Positions 59,723-64,000 of a DNA stretch of 64,000 nt are shown in pieces. Within the stretch, counting starts at the first letter, position 1. Every line of letters starts with the position of its first letter. The DNA is from Labia minor (taxonomy: Eukaryota > Arthropoda > Insecta > Dermaptera > Spongiphoridae): assembly GCA_963082975.1 (NCBI GenBank), contig OY720345.1:75733034-75797033 (forward strand), read 5' to 3'. A program made the translations under genes and the position numbers. The notes below the pieces were generated by a model. That model saw only the letters and a list, made by a program, of their open reading frames with translations. It did no database searches and was not told where the DNA came from.

Positions 59723-60088
59723 CAGTGATTCTCAACCACTGTGCCGCGAGATTTTCAAAAGTGTGCCGCGAGATTATCAAAATTTTCCTCCAAATTATTA
59801 TAAATGTTAAAAGAGGCTCTTAAACATTTCCGACTTTTTTTCTAAATTTTTTCAATTTGGTTATAAAAATAAGTCCAAAACGTTTTTTGGGACTAGGCTC
59901 TTAAACATTTCCGACTTTTTTCTAAATTTTTTCAATATGGGACTAAAGAAAAAAAAAATGAAACCGTTTTTGGGACCACTTTTTTTTCAATATGATAAGC
60001 TTTTACACTTATCTTTTTCTTTATGTGCCGACATATTTTTAAACCGTTAAAAGTGTGCCGCGGTAAAAAAAAAGGTTAAGAATCCCTG
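59723..60088. mobile_element. hAT-type element, same family as 23890, opposite orientation
   Basis: Left CAGTGATTCTCAACCAC and right GGTTAAGAATCCCTG are inverted repeats. The flanks ATTTAATG and ATTTTTTG match at 6 of 8. GTGCCGCGAGATT at the left is duplicated in tandem, and TAAAAGTGTGCCGCGGTAAA is at the right. Non-coding. Confidence 0.82.
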
Positions 60089-61679
60089 ATTTTTTGATTA
60101 AACTAACTAATAATAATTTCAATTAAGTTGGAGCGTTGAATGAAAAATGTGAAATTATTTTCAGATAATAAATCTAAATTAGAAAATATTACTAGTTCTA
60201 GAATTTATATAATAATTAACATTACAAAATATTTATTTTATAAATTTCAATTATAGAAATTATAAAAGGATACGAATATAAAGATTGGTATATACATAGT
60301 TGTAGGTTGTAGGTATATAGGATTAAATTCAATTCAAACTCCCTCCTCTCTTTTTAAAAAGCCAAAGATCGCGTCTGCTGGATCTTTATCTTTCAAATTC
60401 AGTCATGCCTAAAGATAGATTTTAAACGATTAACACACAAAATACCATTAAACGCTTTCGAAATGAATCTCTTAATTCTCTAATAAGCAAGATTGTGATA
60501 TTTATCATACTTCATAAAAACAAAACAAAAAAAAAACTTCTTAGATTTATTAAAAATACATATCTATTCATTATTATGAATAAATTCTTCAGTAATAAAT
60601 TTTATCCCATGTCTAGAACTAGAAAGACATTGACTTTAAAATAAAATAGGGGAAGAATTTCAATTGAAAACATATTTTTTTAAGCGTATTGCATTGGATG
60701 GATTGTTCTGTCTGTCTAGCGACAAACGACCCGTCTCTCATGCAAATCCTCCACTCCGGTTTATACCGATTGATGGCAAATGGGCTCGACTCGAATGATG
60801 AGACCAAAGAAGTAAGTTGGCATCTCGAAAAGAACAACAAATTAACTGCATCAGCATTCATCTTTCTCCTACAATCGAGAGCTACTGATTAGATAAGATA
60901 CGATTATTATAATTGAATTTATTGTTTCGCTTAATGTATGATTAATCATAATCATTGGTGTTTGTATAATTAATTGAATATTTATTAAACGGAAGAAGCT
61001 ATTCTTGAGAGATGGTGGTTGTGGAATTGTTAGTAATAGTAATAACCCTGCTGGGAAATACTACTTGACCGCATCCAAGTCTTGGTGGCCTTAAAAGAGA
61101 ACAGTCAGACCCCACAGCTTGGCTTGTCACACGAGCCAACAACAAATTGAAACGAAATCATGCATATGGTAAACGTGAAGGAGAAGAAAAACGTTTAAGG
61201 AATTAGAAGAGAAAAAGGACGTTTGATGTAAAAAAAGAGAGAAAAAAAAAGAAAAGAAAATCGGGAGGGAAATGACAAGTTTAATCGGGACCGACTGGTG
61301 GTTTAAAGAAAAGTAACTTTTTTTTTTTAAATAAGACAAGAAATTTACATTCAATTAAATTATATTTCAAAATACTGTATTGTAGAATGTTTATAAAGAA
61401 TAGAAGAATGGTTTAGAAAATTAATATTAATGAAGAAAACGGCTGATTTTATTTTAATAGATAAATCAAAAGTAACTGACTAGCCCTACTTATTCTATTA
61501 AAAAAAAGAAATAAGAACAAAAAAAAAACAATCTTTACGGAATTGACAGATGCACAAAAAAGAATTTCACACTGAAGAAAAATAAATTATAATCAATCAA
61601 TAAATATAATTCAATAAATAAATAAATAACAAATTATATTAACAAATAAATATGTTATGATTCAATATAAAATAATTAA
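60089..61679. other. Gene-poor DNA with islands at 60340-60900 and 61010-61300
   Basis: The first island is open for 67 codons on + (HWMDCSVCLATNDPSLMQIL) and 80 on -, both unrecognised. The second has GCTTGGCTTGTCACACGAGC. They could be enhancers or exons of an unidentified gene. The rest is AT-rich. Confidence 0.35.
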
Positions 61680-62460
61680 TCTATCTTATCTTAGCAAAAA
61701 TTGTATATATATGTGTATATATATATATATATATATGTATTTGTATATTGTTGGATTAATTTATTAATTAACCGCTCGTAGGATTTGTTTGAAATTCACA
61801 CCATAGATAATATTTATAAAGACAAATCGACCTGTAAAATATTTTAAAATTTATTATTTAATTTTGAAATAAAATAGAAAATATTTATTTTAATAAAATA
61901 TATTTATTAATCTCTCTCTCAAAAAAAAAAAAAAACAAATACGGCTTGGTAATTGTCTTGCAAACATTGTAAGTATTTTTATTTTTTTCTCTAAAATATT
62001 TGAGACCAGAAGTATAGCCGCGGGGTTTAGTCCTGGTCCTCTGACTCGAGTTCGAGGGATCGAACCTCGCCGAGTGCATAAGCCAAAAAAAGAAAAAATT
62101 TAAATTTTTTAATATGTTTTGTCGTTTAATTTTTTGTAAATTCTTATAAATTTTTATTAGTTAATTTTAAGTTATTTTTTTTATCTATTTTCGTGTTTAT
62201 TTTTTATTAAATTACTAATTTATATTTATTTATTCATTGTTCTTTTATTAATTAAATTTTAGATTTTTAATATTTTTTCACTATAAAATATATTATTTAA
62301 TATTTATTATTATTATTTATTATTATTAAGGACCCCAAGTTCCATTCATTTTAATCAGATTGATGCAATGATGTAACATTTAATAATTGTAATAAATAAT
62401 CAAAGAATTATATATCAATATTTTTTAAAGGGTCAAGCGATAACTCAGTGTTCCAGGAAC
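61680..62460 (+). mobile_element. R4 copy g
   Basis: 5' end TCTATCTTATCTTAGCAAAA then ATTGTATATATATG. tRNA-like block at 62020-62085 (TAGCCGCGGGGTTTAGTCC; GGGATCGAACCTC). 3' part GACCCCAAGTTCCATTCATT, ATTGATGCAATGATG, then AAAGGGTCAAGCGATAACTC as a decayed hairpin. The order is the same as in the - strand copies, which fixes the 5' to 3' polarity. Confidence 0.6.
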
Positions 62461-64000
62461 TTTATATAGTGTAAAAGTTTTCAATTATAAAACATAATTT
62501 TTAAAAACATACTATAAATTGCAATTGATTTGTGTTCAAAATATGTTAATTGGGGAAAACATTATTTAATTGAATTGATATAAACCGTTAATTATAGCAA
62601 ATGATTTGGATAACATTTTCCAAAAGCGACTTCCTTCCTGGAAAGGCACGCGCATCACGCACGTCTCACACATATGAAGAGCCCCAAAGTACCAGTGGTT
62701 GATGTTAAAGCCTTCGATTTCTTTGACCGGCCACCGACTGTTGGAGCGAATCCATCACTTCTAAAGCCCAATTGGGAAATGGCATAGAACAATGGAAAAA
62801 CGTGATTGACATTAAAAAAATCGTTAACCCAATCTAATGAGAGCTATTTATCTTTCTATTCCTCTCATCTCCTTCTCTTGTGTTTTAAGATCAAAGAGAT
62901 TTTCTAATTTTTTATTCTTTTATTTTTTTCAAATCATTAAAATCTTTTTGGTAATTTAATAATAAGAGAAGAATATTATTTTAAAGACTCTCTATAAATT
63001 AAAGATATTTTGAAAATTTAATAAATACAAGTATAAAACGAATATATAATAATAATTTAGTAAAATATTGGGTAAAATAAAAGCATCCCATACAATTTCC
63101 AAATTCATATTAGCATAAAATACTTTGAGATAAACGTGAAAAAAAAATATTTGCAGAGACACAATTTACTTTTGTAAAGTTATTTATATAAGATATGTTC
63201 TTTAAAGGGAATTTCTAAACATGGTCAGTGTTTGGGTCATTCCTGATCTAAACTGAAGGCAAGTGATGAAAGGTAAATATGATAAAGTCATGATTTATCA
63301 TAGCGAAGATGCTGGGATATCATACTCAGTTATTTGATTATCTGATGCCTATGACCATGACCATGCGATAAAAGTAAAGAAATAGGTAATATTTTTTAGT
63401 TAAGGCTGATAGGGTAAATAAATATATATTAAAAATAATCGGAGCAATGCAAAAGGAGTTCGTTACTAAAAGTGATTAATCGCTAATTATATTACAATTA
63501 ATTAATTATAATTCAATTATATTTCTTCTATACCTTCTAGGGATCCATTGAAATATCTATAAAAATTTTCAAAAGTCTTTATCAATTTAAAGATGATGAA
63601 AAATCAATTTTCAAAAGAGCGAACAGACAAAGGGACAGACGCCAAGTGAAGTTGTGAAAAACGTTAAAAAATAAATAAATAAAAATTTTCCAAAAAGATA
63701 AAAATATGTAGAATCATTTATTTTATAGCAAGAAAAAAATTAAATTTAATATTAAAATTGTCTAATTAAAATATAAAAATTTCACGCTTATACACATTCT
63801 CCCTATTATTTGTATTTTAATTTAACAAAAAAAAAAAAATAAAATAAAATAAAAAACACTTATTAACAGGTATTTTTTAATAATTTTTTATAATGCCCAT
63901 TAAAAAAGAGCATTAAAAAACAATTCTTGCATAAACTAATTGAATTGTTAAAACCTACCAATAAATATAAATTAATTAATACACCTACTCGTATAAAATA
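62461..64000. other. AT-rich DNA with islands at 62610-62800 and 63200-63380
   Basis: No gene is recognised. The first island contains AAGGCACGCGCATCACGCAC and the second TGACCATGACCATGCG. Neither has a coding frame. The remainder is poly-A/T. Confidence 0.35.

Noticed and set aside
60619-60892. Overlapping frames of 67 and 80 codons
   Set aside because: Opposite-strand frames through one island with no family match. Left as an island.

Overview
The window is very AT-rich eukaryotic DNA with short GT-AG introns, a full-length LINE, a mariner copy, many small hAT elements and many Helentron/Helitron-like repeats. This mix suggests an arthropod, most likely an insect, but nothing here fixes the order or species. 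Only one host gene is clear. It is a three-exon, divergent mitochondrial-type malate dehydrogenase paralogue on the + strand (5465-6972) that has lost its catalytic histidine and its substrate-binding arginines. A possible weak coding remnant faces it on the - strand (about 7205-7540).

Layout. 1-5464: AT-rich DNA with GC-richer islands, one Helentron-like copy (1729-2280) and an internally deleted mariner (3752-4352). 5465-6972: the mdh-like gene, with a small hAT element in its first visible intron. 7629-14757: an RTE-like LINE on the - strand, framed by a perfect 12-bp target duplication, with ORF1 and a complete endonuclease-reverse transcriptase. ORF2 is split by a 2.7-kb composite insertion that carries a 195-bp direct repeat and a foldback with two identical 159-bp arms. 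14770-64000: gene-poor DNA made of AT-rich stretches, GC-richer islands that could be regulatory, and transposon copies, many nested.

The mobile DNA is the main content. Three unrelated repeat families (here HINE-1, HINE-2 and HINE-3) share the Helentron/DINE-1 plan: a subterminal inverted repeat at each end, a short-period microsatellite (present in most full-length copies), then a short hairpin just inside the 3' end. A fourth family (R4) has a Helitron-like start, a GC-rich hairpin end and an internal tRNA-like module, and it shares a core segment with HINE-2. At least eight non-autonomous hAT elements of about six kinds are present, most with recognisable 8-bp target duplications. One retains the C-terminal dimerisation segment of a transposase.

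No bacterial-type operon, CRISPR array, rRNA gene or convincing stand-alone tRNA gene was seen. The GC-richer islands have no recognisable coding content and are reported as unexplained, possibly enhancers or unrecognised exons. All family names here are working labels based on structure visible in the sequence; no database was consulted.
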